A stretch of 64,000 nt of DNA. It comes from an uncultured Christensenella sp. (GTDB lineage: Bacteria > Bacillota > Clostridia > Christensenellales > Borkfalkiaceae). Numbering within the stretch: the stretch's first letter is position 1; each line of letters begins with the position of its first letter. The DNA is taken from positions 306,651 to 370,650 of the forward strand of contig CAJUER010000001.1 of NCBI GenBank assembly GCA_910585705.1, in the 5' to 3' direction. A program made the position numbers and the translations under genes. Shown here piece after piece: positions 43,526-52,729 of the stretch. The notes beneath the pieces are model-generated. The model was not told where the DNA came from. It saw only the letters and a list, made by a program, of their open reading frames with translations, and did no database searches.

Positions 43526-43917
43526 AAACGATTTGCGCCGACTGTGAATATTTGGGCGACTGCGCTTTCCCCGTTGTTGATTATTTCAGTTTTGAAACCC
43601 CGCGATTTGTTGGGTTTTCGGATAGACCACACGGAGAAGTTGTCGAGTTTCCCTCGCGGCATTGCAATCACGAAAAATACCTAAATAAAACACTCGTATA
43701 TGAGGACTTGAAACAAGGAGGCGAAGCGTGTGCATTCTTCAAACAAAGAGAGTGGGTGCGCCCCGCAAAATGTATCGAGTGTGAGCGCAAGACGGTTATT
43801 TACCCGAGCGGACAGTTTTTGTGCAGCGGCTTTCCTTTCTGCCGGACACACAGCAACAATGACACTGCTTGCGCCAACGGAAAAACGCGCCCGGGAATGC
43901 AATTAAAGCTATTTTAA
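43522..43917 (+). CDS. Cysteine-rich phage protein
   Basis: 131 residues with about eleven Cys and several His, arranged as CADCEYLGDC at the N-terminus, CIECERK in the middle and CSGFPFC further on; suggests two metal sites. No family recognised. Confidence 0.7.
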   Translation: MKTICADCEYLGDCAFPVVDYFSFETPRFVGFSDRPHGEVVEFPSRHCNHEKYLNKTLVYEDLKQGGEACAFFKQREWVRPAKCIECERKTVIYPSGQFLCSGFPFCRTHSNNDTACANGKTRPGMQLKLF

Positions 43918-43929
43918 GGAGAAATCACT

Positions 43930-44394
43930 ATGATGTTAAAAGAAGCAATAGAGAAGCTCGACGCGAGTATCCCCGAGCCTCAAAACAAAATGGTCGACCC
44001 CGAACATTTAACGATAGCGGTTGCGTGGGACACCATAAAAAAGGCTTTGACCGGTAAACCGAGCAAAACAATTTCGGACTGGACGAAAGAGGTTCACGAG
44101 AACGCCAAGTCTCACGGGTGGTGGGAAAACCCGCGCCGCGAGGGAGAACTGCTTATGCTGGTTACTTCGGAGGTTGCCGAGGCTTTCGAGGAGATAAGGA
44201 ACGGACACGCGATGACAGAAACTTATTACTCCGAGGGTGGAAAAATGGAAGGTGTTCCGAGCGAACTTGCGGACATTGTGATTCGCGTAATGGACTTGTG
44301 CGGATATTACGGTGTAGATTTGGAGGCAGCTATCGCGGAGAAACACGCCTACAATGTAACCCGTCCATTTAAGCACGGAGGGAAAAAGTTATGA
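43930..44394 (+). CDS. MazG-like nucleotide pyrophosphohydrolase
   Basis: 154 residues. The metal-binding pattern SEVAEAFEEIRNG then ELADIVIRVMDLCGY is the EExxE...ExxD layout of MazG-type all-alpha NTP pyrophosphatases. Phage MazG proteins adjust nucleotide or alarmone pools during infection. SD AAGGAG; ATGA overlap with the YopX gene. Confidence 0.85.
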   Translation: MMLKEAIEKLDASIPEPQNKMVDPEHLTIAVAWDTIKKALTGKPSKTISDWTKEVHENAKSHGWWENPRREGELLMLVTSEVAEAFEEIRNGHAMTETYYSEGGKMEGVPSELADIVIRVMDLCGYYGVDLEAAIAEKHAYNVTRPFKHGGKKL

Positions 44395-44837
44395 CGGGAG
44401 CGCACGAGATTTTATTCAACGGTAAAGCAATTAACAGAGACCCGAATAGGCAATACCGCACCGACTACAAAAACGGCGACTGGGTTTGCGGTCTACTGTC
44501 GAAGTTTGACGAATACGGTGCGGAAATGACAAACGAGGAGGGTGTGAGCGGAATAGACGTCGACCCCGAAACCGTTGTGCAATTTACCGGCTTAACCGAT
44601 AAGAACGGCAAAAGAATTTTTGAGGGGCATATATGTACCGACGGGGAAAATGTTTACGAGGTTGTCTTTGATAAATACCAGTTTTCAGTAAAGGTTATTA
44701 AGACGCCGCTCTATCTCATAAAAAAGGGAGATATTTTCCCGCTTTGGCAATTTGATAACTGCGAAAGGAACGGATACAGACAGCTTGAAATAATCGGCAA
44801 CATTTATGACAACCCCGAGCTATTGGAGGAAAAATGA
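44391..44837 (+). CDS. YopX-family phage protein
   Basis: 148 residues; HEILFNGKAINRD near the start and VVQFTGLTDKNGKRIFEGH at mid-protein are the YopX family pattern, common in Firmicute prophages. Function not known. Coupled to both neighbours by ATGA overlaps. Confidence 0.85.
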   Translation: MTGAHEILFNGKAINRDPNRQYRTDYKNGDWVCGLLSKFDEYGAEMTNEEGVSGIDVDPETVVQFTGLTDKNGKRIFEGHICTDGENVYEVVFDKYQFSVKVIKTPLYLIKKGDIFPLWQFDNCERNGYRQLEIIGNIYDNPELLEEK

Positions 44838-45097
44838 GACAATACTGCCGGTACCGTAATAACGCCAACCAAGTAGACGAGGGGCTTGTTTATTGCAGCG
44901 TAAACCGCGAAGTGATGAACGAGAGCAAGGCAAAGCGCGCGAACACCTGCAAGAGCTTCAAGTTTAACAAAATAGACGTTTTCGATTTAGAACACGAATA
45001 CGCACCGATAGAGAACAGAGCCAAAAACAGAAAGGCGACAGGGAAGCAGATGACTTTATTTGCAGACGGAGGCAACAATGCTGGTGGGGTTAATTGA
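44834..45097 (+). CDS. Hypothetical phage accessory protein
   Basis: 87 residues; starts MRQYCRYRNNANQVDEGLVYC and contains a Cys near residue 37 (TCKSFKFN), a pattern like small Cys-containing phage proteins. The last 20 nt overlap the radical SAM gene. Confidence 0.68.
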   Translation: MRQYCRYRNNANQVDEGLVYCSVNREVMNESKAKRANTCKSFKFNKIDVFDLEHEYAPIENRAKNRKATGKQMTLFADGGNNAGGVN

Positions 45098-46052
45098 CGT
45101 TGATAGCCATAATTACCCGAGCTTGCCACTTATGAAAATATCTGCGTGGCATAAGGCGCGGGGCGATTCTGTCGAGTTTATTCGTCCGTTAGATTCGCTT
45201 TCAAAGCACTACAACAAAATTTATATCAGCAAGGTATTTGGGAGCGAGTACAGCAATTTTGTGGACTACAATATCACAGCCGACGAAATCGTCTACGGTG
45301 GGACGGGTTTTGCGATTACTGTCGAGAACGGAAAAGAAGTCTATCACAAAGACCGCGACCCGAACCTGCCGCCGGAGATAGAGCATATTTATCCCGATTA
45401 CTCGCTTTACCCCGAGCTTACAAAAAATACTGCTTTCGGCTTTCTCACGCGAGGCTGTTGCAATAACTGTGGTTTTTGTATTGTAAGCAAGAAAGAGGGC
45501 GTATGCAGCCAAAAAGTTGCAGACCTCACAGAGTTTTGGAGGGGGCAGAAAAACATAGACCTCCTCGACGCGAACTTGCTCGCTTGCAAAGACAGAATGG
45601 AACTGCTCAAACAGTTAGCCGACAGCAGGGCAAAAGTGGACTTTACGCAGGGACTGGACGCGCGATTCGTAACAGAGGAGATTGCAGTCGCACTCACAAA
45701 AATAAAAATCAAGCGCATTCACTTCGCTTTCGATTTTATGAAGAACGAGGAAGCAATCAAAAAGGGTCTCAAAATCTATAAACGCATTAGTGGTATATCT
45801 GACAGTAGAGCCATTGTGTATATGCTGACGAACTACGACACAACCATAGAGCAAGACCTTTATCGCTTGCAAGTCATTAAAGAGTTGGGCTATATGCCCG
45901 ACGTGAGAATATACCGCAAGCCGACCGCTCCGCAGGTTTTGAGAGATTTACAGCACTGGTGCAATAACAGAATTTTATACCGAAGTTGCGATTTTATGGA
46001 CTTCATTCCAAGAGCAGACGGAAAGACAATCAGACAACTTTATTTTTCATAG
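45078..46052 (+). CDS. Radical SAM phage protein
   Basis: 324 residues from ATG 45078 (GGAGGC upstream). The cluster motif is FLTRGCCNNCGFCIVSKKEG (CxxxCxxC with C at about 128, 132 and 135 of this start), preceded by a Rossmann-like N-terminal part (GLIDVDSHNYPSLPLMKIS) reminiscent of B12-binding radical SAM proteins, and followed by a TIM-barrel-like region (FTQGLDARFVTEEIA). Such genes are found in many Clostridial phages; the reaction is unknown. Confidence 0.87.
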   Translation: MLVGLIDVDSHNYPSLPLMKISAWHKARGDSVEFIRPLDSLSKHYNKIYISKVFGSEYSNFVDYNITADEIVYGGTGFAITVENGKEVYHKDRDPNLPPEIEHIYPDYSLYPELTKNTAFGFLTRGCCNNCGFCIVSKKEGVCSQKVADLTEFWRGQKNIDLLDANLLACKDRMELLKQLADSRAKVDFTQGLDARFVTEEIAVALTKIKIKRIHFAFDFMKNEEAIKKGLKIYKRISGISDSRAIVYMLTNYDTTIEQDLYRLQVIKELGYMPDVRIYRKPTAPQVLRDLQHWCNNRILYRSCDFMDFIPRADGKTIRQLYFS

Positions 46053-46062
46053 GAGGCAAACA

Positions 46063-46272
46063 ATGAAATGGGAAAAGATAGCAAATAGAGGCTGGCGCGC
46101 AATCGGCGCAAAAGGCAGCTTCTTCATTGAACAGAGCGGGCGGCTCTTTTGGTCGCGCTTCGTATCCGCTAACGGCTTAAAGGCTTTCAAAATGCCTCCC
46201 AAGCAGAAATTAAGCGAAGCAAAGGCTATGTGCGAAGATAATCAACACTGGGAGGACGAGACGAAATGCTGA
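46063..46272 (+). CDS. Hypothetical phage protein
   Basis: 69 residues, SD AGGAGG, aromatic-rich (SGRLFWSRFVSANGLKAFKM). No family recognised. Overlaps the start of the late-regulator-like gene by 7 nt. Confidence 0.7.
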   Translation: MKWEKIANRGWRAIGAKGSFFIEQSGRLFWSRFVSANGLKAFKMPPKQKLSEAKAMCEDNQHWEDETKC

Positions 46273-46670
46273 CAAAAAGACTGCGCAGCCAAATAGAATG
46301 GCATTTTTACAATTACCCCGCAGACTTGGCTCTTTACAACGAAAGGGTGCGCGAGATAGCGGAATCGGGGCTGACCGTCAATTATGACCGCATAGGAAGT
46401 GGAGGAAACACACCGGGAAGCCCGACCGAGCGCAAGGCGATAATGCTTGAAGCTCTCGAACAGGAGAGGAGCTGGGCGACCGTCGTCCGCAATACTTTCG
46501 TTGCGTTTCAATTCGAGCCGGAATACGAGATAATGACCGAGTTATACATAAACCGCAGAAAATACAAGGAAATTCTTTGCAACGGTTTGTGGCAGTCAAC
46601 CTTTTGGCGGTGGCGCGACCGCTGGCTTGAATATGCCTACAAATGGGCGCAGAAATTTAATCTTTTATAG
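46266..46670 (+). CDS. RinA/ArpU-like late transcription regulator
   Basis: 134 residues, all helical. Pattern: an N-terminal IEWHFYNYPADLALYNERV, a middle ALEQERSWATVVRNTF and a C-terminal QSTFWRWRDRWLEYAYKWA, which resembles RinA/ArpU-type activators of late or packaging genes. Position, last of the early operon and next to a -35-less promoter before terminase, supports this. Confidence 0.75.
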   Translation: MLTKRLRSQIEWHFYNYPADLALYNERVREIAESGLTVNYDRIGSGGNTPGSPTERKAIMLEALEQERSWATVVRNTFVAFQFEPEYEIMTELYINRRKYKEILCNGLWQSTFWRWRDRWLEYAYKWAQKFNLL

Positions 46671-46710
46671 CGTTACTCCTAAATGTGGGTAGTAAATGAC
46701 CGAATTTTCG

Positions 46711-46719
46711 TGATATAAT
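46711..46719 (+). promoter_or_regulatory. Candidate activator-dependent late promoter
   Basis: TGATATAAT, an extended -10 with TATAAT at 46714-46719, but no -35-like hexamer at 17 bp. It lies just after the RinA/ArpU-like gene and before the late genes. Confidence 0.55.
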
Positions 46720-46750
46720 ACTATCATCGGAAAATTACAGCCGACAGCAA

Positions 46751-46778
46751 AAAGCCTCGTCCAAACGGACGGGGCTTT
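46751..46778 (-). terminator. Hairpin terminator, stronger on minus strand
   Basis: AAAGCCTCGTCC-AAAC-GGACGGGGCTTT, 12-bp stem with one G-T pair. Read on the minus strand it is followed by a short T run; on + it is followed by GCGTTTGCG, so rightward transcription should mostly pass. Confidence 0.6.
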
Positions 46779-46859
46779 GCGTTTGCGTTAAAACAGCGCA
46801 CACGACGCTTGCAAGCCGTTGTGTGCCGTTGTAGAGAGCAAGACGGGAGAAAAGGAAAC

Positions 46860-48242
46860 GTGCAAATAATCAACGTCAAAATAGGAGATTTGAAGCCTTA
46901 CAAGCGCAACCCGCGAAAGAATGAAAACGCGGTGGACGCTGTTGCGGCGAGCATTAAAGAGTTCGGCTTCAAGATACCTATTGTCATAGACAGCAACAAC
47001 GAAATCGTTGCGGGGCATACGAGGTTAAAAGCCGCCACAAAGCTGGGGCTTGAAACTATCCCGTGCATAATTGCAGATGACCTCACGCCCGAGCAGATAA
47101 AGGCTTTCAGACTGGCGGACAATAAAACCGCCGAGATTGCAGAGTGGGACTTGGACTTGCTCGATTTGGAGCTGGACGACATTCCGCTTGATATGTCCCT
47201 TTTTGGCTTTACTCCCTCGGAGAACGTATCAGAGAGGTACGAAGCGCACCCGAGCTTAAAAGAGTTGTTCATTGTCCCGCCTTTCAGCGTACTTGACGCG
47301 CGCAGCGGGGAATGGCAGAAGCGCAAAAAGAAGTGGCTCGAAATCATAAAGAGCGGGAACGGACGCGCCGAGGGTTTGCTCGGAGGTGGTATGAAAGACC
47401 TCGGGGAGAAATACACCAAGACACTGACCGGGACGAGCATATTCGACCCCGTTCTGACTGAGGTGCTTCTTCACTGGTTCTCGCCGAAAGGCGGAAAGAT
47501 AATCGACCCGTTTGCGGGCGGGAGCGTCCGAGGCATTGTCAGCTCGTTCGTCGGCAGAGACTACTACGGTATGGACTTATCCCAAACGCAGATAGACGCG
47601 AACCGGGAGAACTTCGCAAAGGTGGCGGATAATACGGACGTATTCAACCAGCCGCTTAAAGCTCCCACGTGGGTATGCGGAGACAGCCTCCACATTGATG
47701 AGGGCATAAAGGAAGATGAGTTCGATATGCTTCTCACTTGCCCGCCGTACTTCGATTTGGAGCAATACTCCGACGACCCCGCAGACATAAGCAATATGAA
47801 CTACGGAGATTTTCTCGCGGCGTATGAGACTATATTCGCAAAGAGCGTGGCAAAGGTAAAGGACAACGGCTTTATCGCGGTAGTGGTCGGAGAGGTGCGA
47901 GACGAGGACGGAAACTACCGCAATTTTATCGGCGACACCATAAACGTCATAGAAAAGGCGGGAGCGCACTATTACAACGAGATAGTGCTTATCACAATGC
48001 TGGGGACGCTGCCTATCAGAATACGCAGACAGTTCGAGGCTGGGCGCAAGGTGGGAAACACACACCAAAAAGCATTGATATTCTTAAAGAGCAAAGGCGA
48101 CACAATCGCGTTGAGGGAATATCTCGACGACTTCACAGATACGAGGATACTCACACCGATGAAGAAAAGCATACTCGTCTTTCTCAAAGGGAGGGCAGTC
48201 AAAAAGAAAGAGTTAGAGACATACGAGTTTGACTGCACATAG
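46860..48242 (+). CDS. ParB-like nuclease fused to N4/N6 DNA methyltransferase
   Basis: 460 residues from a GTG at 46860 (AAAGGAA upstream); an earlier in-frame ATG lacks a site. N-terminus: ParB/Srx domain (KIGDLKPYKRNPRKN; IVAGHTRLKAATKLG; DNKTAEIAEWD). C-terminus: class beta-like methyltransferase with motif IV TCPPYFDLEQY (residues 293-303) and motif I IDPFAGGSVRG (about 216-226). Such ParB-methyltransferase fusions are common in phages, next to terminase. It likely marks phage DNA at packaging. Confidence 0.9.
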   Translation: MQIINVKIGDLKPYKRNPRKNENAVDAVAASIKEFGFKIPIVIDSNNEIVAGHTRLKAATKLGLETIPCIIADDLTPEQIKAFRLADNKTAEIAEWDLDLLDLELDDIPLDMSLFGFTPSENVSERYEAHPSLKELFIVPPFSVLDARSGEWQKRKKKWLEIIKSGNGRAEGLLGGGMKDLGEKYTKTLTGTSIFDPVLTEVLLHWFSPKGGKIIDPFAGGSVRGIVSSFVGRDYYGMDLSQTQIDANRENFAKVADNTDVFNQPLKAPTWVCGDSLHIDEGIKEDEFDMLLTCPPYFDLEQYSDDPADISNMNYGDFLAAYETIFAKSVAKVKDNGFIAVVVGEVRDEDGNYRNFIGDTINVIEKAGAHYYNEIVLITMLGTLPIRIRRQFEAGRKVGNTHQKALIFLKSKGDTIALREYLDDFTDTRILTPMKKSILVFLKGRAVKKKELETYEFDCT

Positions 48243-48258
48243 AGGAGGAGACAACACT

Positions 48259-48672
48259 ATGGCAAACGAACAGAACCTCAAACGGTATGGAAAAGAGAAA
48301 CCCGCGCCAACCAGTGAGGAAGCAAAGAAAGCTGGCTCGAAAGGAGGAAAAGCAAGCGCAGAGGCTCGCGCCGAAGCAAAGACCACCCGAGAGATTGCAA
48401 AAATGCTCGACAGCCTCGCGGTTACAGGGAAGAACAAAGAAGTGCTGGAACAGTTGGGCGTCCCCGATGACGACCAAACACAGCAGACCGTTAGGCTTGT
48501 TGCCTTACATAAAAAGGCTATGACGGGAGACGTCGCAGCTATCAAGCTATGGCTCGAAATAACAGGGGAAGCCCCCACAGCAAAGGTCAGCGTCGAAGTG
48601 AACGACGACACACGGGAGGCATACGAGAAAGCGGCGGCGGCTATCAAAGGCAAGAAAGGCAAAGGGAGTTAA
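48259..48672 (+). CDS. Small terminase subunit-like protein
   Basis: 137 residues from ATG 48259 (GGAGGAG upstream). Charged N-terminus with GSKGGKASAEARAEAKTTRE, then a helical DNA-binding part (RLVALHKKAMTGDVAAIKLW). Its position immediately before the large terminase and its size fit TerS; sequence support alone is moderate. Confidence 0.78.
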   Translation: MANEQNLKRYGKEKPAPTSEEAKKAGSKGGKASAEARAEAKTTREIAKMLDSLAVTGKNKEVLEQLGVPDDDQTQQTVRLVALHKKAMTGDVAAIKLWLEITGEAPTAKVSVEVNDDTREAYEKAAAAIKGKKGKGS

Positions 48673-48678
48673 GCACCG

Positions 48679-50097
48679 ATGACTTTCGACCAAGTAATAT
48701 GGACGGACAAGATGAGAGCCGTGTTTTCGGACGACGCGCCCGTGATACACCTCGTCGGCAGTATGGGAACGTCAAAGACGCTCGTCGGCGGCTTGACATT
48801 CTTCGACCGCATAATGAACGCCCCCGCAAATGTCAACCAGTTTGCGATTATAGGTGTTTCGTCCGTACTCGTAAAAAGAAACTTCGTCGACAAGGCGGAC
48901 AGCCTCTATAACATACACAAAGGACTATGCACAGAGTATAGCGACGGAAACAAGGACGCGGCGGGTTCTCACTTCTGTATCAAGACAAAGACGGGGAAGA
49001 AAATCGTCTACATAGCCGGAGCAGATAACAAGACCAGTTATACAAACATTCTGTCCCTCGACCTCGGAGGCATACTCCTCGATGAACTTTCAGCGTTGCA
49101 CCCGGACGTTATTCGAGAAGCATACGGGCGTGTTCAGCGTTTAGCTTACCCGGGCTGGCTCATTACAACCACAAACGGCGGCAACCCCGCCCAAGAGTTC
49201 TATGCCGAACTTGTCAACCGCGCGACGGTGCAATTCAGAGACACGGTCCCGAAGATAGAGCTTGACGAGATGATAGAGGACAGACCCGACGAGCATTACT
49301 ACCATTTTAACCTCATTGATGACTGTCCGCACAAAACGAAAGAGCAGACTGAGAGGCTTATCAATAGTTACCCCGTTGGCAGCTTCTACCACTTTTCAAA
49401 GATACTCGGGTGCAGAGGATACTCCGAGGGTGCTATGTATGCGCTTCTTCTCAATGACGTGGAGACCGTCAGCTTCGGCGACTTGAACCTCCGAGCGTTT
49501 GAGGAGGTTGTGGCGACCGTGGACGTCGGCGCAAGCGTCAACGGGGACGACGACAGCAAGTCGCACACAATAGTCCATATCGGCGGTTATACGCGAAATT
49601 ACCACCGTGTCGTGCCGATAGCCTCAAAGAAGATAAACAGCATAGAACACCGAGACATTATCGAGGAGGCGGAGAACTGGCTTTACACATACTGGCTCAA
49701 ATTCTATGGCAAGTTTAAGGCGATACTCATCGACAAGGCAGATTATAAGCTCGTAAGTACGTGGCAGAACCACTCGCGCTGGCGAGGCACAGTCAGCGTG
49801 ATAGGGTGCGTCAAAACACACAAAACACTCTGCCCCGACCTTGTTGCGAGGGCGGGTGTGAAGTGCCAGCTTATGATGAAAAGCAAGCAATATCCAGCAA
49901 GCCGCATTGTGTGGTGTGATGAGGATATGCTCAAAGCCCATAGGCAGATTTTGAAAGACAAGGACGGGTCGGAACTCGACCAATCAGACGTGTGGCAAGA
50001 TTATGCCGACTGTTTTTCATACCTCATATTGTGGCGCATAGCAAGAATACTCGCGGACGAAAACGACCGCGTGAGCAATAAAATTAAATTCTATTAG
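48679..50097 (+). CDS. Terminase large subunit
   Basis: 472 residues. ATPase: Walker A GSMGTSKT (residues 27-34), Walker B GGILLDELS near 134-142, and a TTTNGGNP coupling motif. C-terminal RNase H-like nuclease: ATVDVGAS (about 277-284) and ILIDKADY. It drives DNA into the procapsid. The Walker A (GxMGTSKT) differs slightly from GxxGSGKT. Confidence 0.93.
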   Translation: MTFDQVIWTDKMRAVFSDDAPVIHLVGSMGTSKTLVGGLTFFDRIMNAPANVNQFAIIGVSSVLVKRNFVDKADSLYNIHKGLCTEYSDGNKDAAGSHFCIKTKTGKKIVYIAGADNKTSYTNILSLDLGGILLDELSALHPDVIREAYGRVQRLAYPGWLITTTNGGNPAQEFYAELVNRATVQFRDTVPKIELDEMIEDRPDEHYYHFNLIDDCPHKTKEQTERLINSYPVGSFYHFSKILGCRGYSEGAMYALLLNDVETVSFGDLNLRAFEEVVATVDVGASVNGDDDSKSHTIVHIGGYTRNYHRVVPIASKKINSIEHRDIIEEAENWLYTYWLKFYGKFKAILIDKADYKLVSTWQNHSRWRGTVSVIGCVKTHKTLCPDLVARAGVKCQLMMKSKQYPASRIVWCDEDMLKAHRQILKDKDGSELDQSDVWQDYADCFSYLILWRIARILADENDRVSNKIKFY

Positions 50098-50106
50098 GAG
50101 GGCAAT

Positions 50107-50439
50107 ATGCCGAAAGACCACCAGCAACCCCAACAGGCAAAGCGTTTCAGACTTTGCAACAAAAACCAGCAGAAACTCAACAAATACCTCGCCGAGATAA
50201 GGCGGGGCATTATTAACGTCTGCGAGCTTCACACACACGACGAAAACCCCTCGATGACGAAAGAGTTATTCGAGGAAACCTATATCGACCAACTGCTCGG
50301 GCAGACCGCCACGGCTGTATCGTTAAGTATCAAGGCGATGACCGAAGCATTGCAAGCCCAAGCAGAGGCAAAAATCAAGGCAGTAATGCCGGACGCGGAA
50401 ACTACCGCGCCCGCAGAAAATAAACAGGAGGACAACTGA
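50107..50439 (+). CDS. Hypothetical phage structural-region protein
   Basis: 110 residues, SD GGAGG; helical (NKYLAEIRRGIINVCE), with an A/E-rich end. No family recognised. In the packaging-head operon. Confidence 0.68.
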   Translation: MPKDHQQPQQAKRFRLCNKNQQKLNKYLAEIRRGIINVCELHTHDENPSMTKELFEETYIDQLLGQTATAVSLSIKAMTEALQAQAEAKIKAVMPDAETTAPAENKQEDN

Positions 50440-50440
50440 A

Positions 50441-50767
50441 ATGAAAACATTTACCAAAGGCAGTCTCACGACGGTAGTGGAGGACAACGACCGCCGTATC
50501 CCCCAGTACCTCGAAAGTGGCTGGAAAGAGACGGGAACACACCCCAAGCAAGAAGATGAGGCAGACAAGAGAATCGGCAAGGCTATTGATGATGTGAACG
50601 CGTCCGAGGACGAGAAGAAAGGCAAGAGCGGCAGTAAAACCAACAGCAAAGGAGGTAAAGCCGCCGCCCCCGACAAAAAGGTAAATGACGCTATCAAAGC
50701 CAACGCGAATGCCGCGTCCGAGAGCGAGGAAGTAGATGACGGACTTTTGAAAAAGGGAGGCGAATAA
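50441..50767 (+). CDS. Hypothetical phage structural-region protein
   Basis: 108 residues; N-terminal RRIPQYLESGWKETG looks like a small globular piece, followed by a long low-complexity K/E/S/A-rich tail. Function unknown. Confidence 0.68.
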   Translation: MKTFTKGSLTTVVEDNDRRIPQYLESGWKETGTHPKQEDEADKRIGKAIDDVNASEDEKKGKSGSKTNSKGGKAAAPDKKVNDAIKANANAASESEEVDDGLLKKGGE

Positions 50768-50983
50768 ATGGCAGACGTAAGAGGCGACAGCCATATCTGT
50801 ATTGTAGACCCCCACGGCAAGATTAAAACTGTAATTCACGAGGAGGACTACGAAAGGCTCGGCTACAAAGCAAAGGGCTGGACGGTAGTCGACAAAGACT
50901 GGACGAAAGACCGCAAGGTTAAACCGCCCATTGACTGCACGAAAGAAAGGTCTTTGACAAAGCTCGCAGAGGGCGCAAAATAA
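50768..50983 (+). CDS. Hypothetical phage structural-region protein
   Basis: 71 residues, starts next to the previous stop with GGGAGG upstream; HICIVDPHGKIKTV suggests a small beta domain. Function unknown. Confidence 0.68.
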   Translation: MADVRGDSHICIVDPHGKIKTVIHEEDYERLGYKAKGWTVVDKDWTKDRKVKPPIDCTKERSLTKLAEGAK

Positions 50984-51004
50984 AGATTGACGGAGAGTAA
51001 TGAT

Positions 51005-52729
51005 ATGGCAAAAGCAATTAAAGACCCTTATCAAATGAACTTGCTGACCGCAGCCAAGACAAAGCTCTACAATCAAGGGGCTTTTTGGGTGTTCAATTTA
51101 GCCAAATACCGCGCGCTTTTGTCAAACGACCCCGCAGTCATTAAACATTTTTACAAGGTGGAGGCGGCGACGTTTGCGCCCGATATTGCGAAAATGGCTG
51201 AAATAACGCGCTCGTTCTACTACGGCGACGACTGCTTGGAGAACGCCGAGGAATACTTCGGCATTATCCCGATGATATGCGAGAGCATTGCGAAAATGGT
51301 TTGCGGCGGCGGATATGAATTTGACCCCGACACAACGCCCGAGATTAAAGAACGCTTGCAAGATATTCTGACGGACAATGAGTTTGACAACTCCACCCTC
51401 AAACCGAGTATGGTTGAAACGCTCGGACTAGGGGACGCGGCGTGGCACGTACATTTTGACCCCGAGATTTCGGACTACCCGATTATCGAGCTTGTTCCCC
51501 CGGAGCGACTGGGCTTAAAAAAGAAGTACAACCGCATTGTGGAGTTCATCATCAAGCAACAGATTATCCTTGACGACGAGCCGCAAGACTACGAGCTTCA
51601 CACCTGCTACACCAAGCGCAGAAAGAAAGTGCAGAAAAACGGGGCGACACGCTACGTTGACGACGGAATACTTCAACAGTTCAAGATATGGAACGGGAGC
51701 AGATACATTCAGAGGGACAAAGAGCTGAAAGGCAGAGTATTCAAGGCTTACGGCATAGAAGAAAAAACAGTGCTACCGCTCGTTGATTTCCCCGTGATAT
51801 ATCTGCCGAATACTCTCAATAGCACACAGGGTGCGGGCGCATACACCAACGCGCGCCCTTACGGTGTTGTGTACGGACTTGAAACCGTCTCGGCGGCAAT
51901 AGATGAAATACTATCAAACTGTGTTGATACGGTGCGCAAGTCATTCCCGTTCTTACTCATCGACGAGCAGATGATACCGAGCAACGTGCAGGGCGACAAA
52001 AACAAAGGCGCGTTCAGTACGCGTCGACATTCTTACGTTCTGCCGAAGAATTGCAAGGAAGCAGAGAAACTCTTGCAACAAATACAAGCAAAGCTCAACA
52101 CAAGCGAGTTTGTGGAATCGTTGAAGTTTCAAATCAATATTGCCCTCAACAAAGTTGGCATAAATGCAGCAACGCTCGGCTTGCAGCTTTCGGGACACGT
52201 GGAGTCGGAAGCAACGCAGAACGCAAAAGAAAGGAACAGCATACGAACCCGCAACACGTTCGCGGCAGACTACGAGCGTTATTTGACGAAACTATTTGCG
52301 GCGATTTTGCAATACGAAGATTATGTCAACGGTAACACCGTCGCAAAAGATACCGCTACGGGCGAGGAGGCTTATGTCGCAGAAACATACGAGGGTATAA
52401 AAGCGACGTTCCGAAAGTACATAGTCGATACGCCCGAGGAGGTTGCAGAGGTACTCGCAAAGAAAGTACAGCAAAGCCTTATGAGCATATTCGCGGCTGT
52501 GCGCGAGCAACACCCCGACTGGGACGACGAAACGGTGTACAAAGAGACGAACCTCATATATGCCGAGAAAAATCTGCAAATGCAGGTCGTTGACCCCAAG
52601 AAGCCAGCCGCTGAAAGCACCGTAATCACGGAGGCGGCGGACAACCCCGAGGAAAACGAAGCAGAGGGCGCAGAAAAGGGCTTGCAAGACGAGAACGCCC
52701 CCAAGGACGGGGAAGCGACCGCAGAATAA
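51005..52729 (+). CDS. Phage portal protein
   Basis: 574 residues from ATG 51005 (GGAGAGT upstream; a TTG 18 nt earlier is possible). Portal pattern: EYFGIIPMICESIAKMVCGGG at the N-terminus, AWHVHFDPEISDYPI and IELVPPERLG, then the stem helix and a C-terminal ALNKVGINAATLGLQLSG. Forms the head vertex channel. Placed directly after the terminase block. Confidence 0.9.
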   Translation: MAKAIKDPYQMNLLTAAKTKLYNQGAFWVFNLAKYRALLSNDPAVIKHFYKVEAATFAPDIAKMAEITRSFYYGDDCLENAEEYFGIIPMICESIAKMVCGGGYEFDPDTTPEIKERLQDILTDNEFDNSTLKPSMVETLGLGDAAWHVHFDPEISDYPIIELVPPERLGLKKKYNRIVEFIIKQQIILDDEPQDYELHTCYTKRRKKVQKNGATRYVDDGILQQFKIWNGSRYIQRDKELKGRVFKAYGIEEKTVLPLVDFPVIYLPNTLNSTQGAGAYTNARPYGVVYGLETVSAAIDEILSNCVDTVRKSFPFLLIDEQMIPSNVQGDKNKGAFSTRRHSYVLPKNCKEAEKLLQQIQAKLNTSEFVESLKFQINIALNKVGINAATLGLQLSGHVESEATQNAKERNSIRTRNTFAADYERYLTKLFAAILQYEDYVNGNTVAKDTATGEEAYVAETYEGIKATFRKYIVDTPEEVAEVLAKKVQQSLMSIFAAVREQHPDWDDETVYKETNLIYAEKNLQMQVVDPKKPAAESTVITEAADNPEENEAEGAEKGLQDENAPKDGEATAE

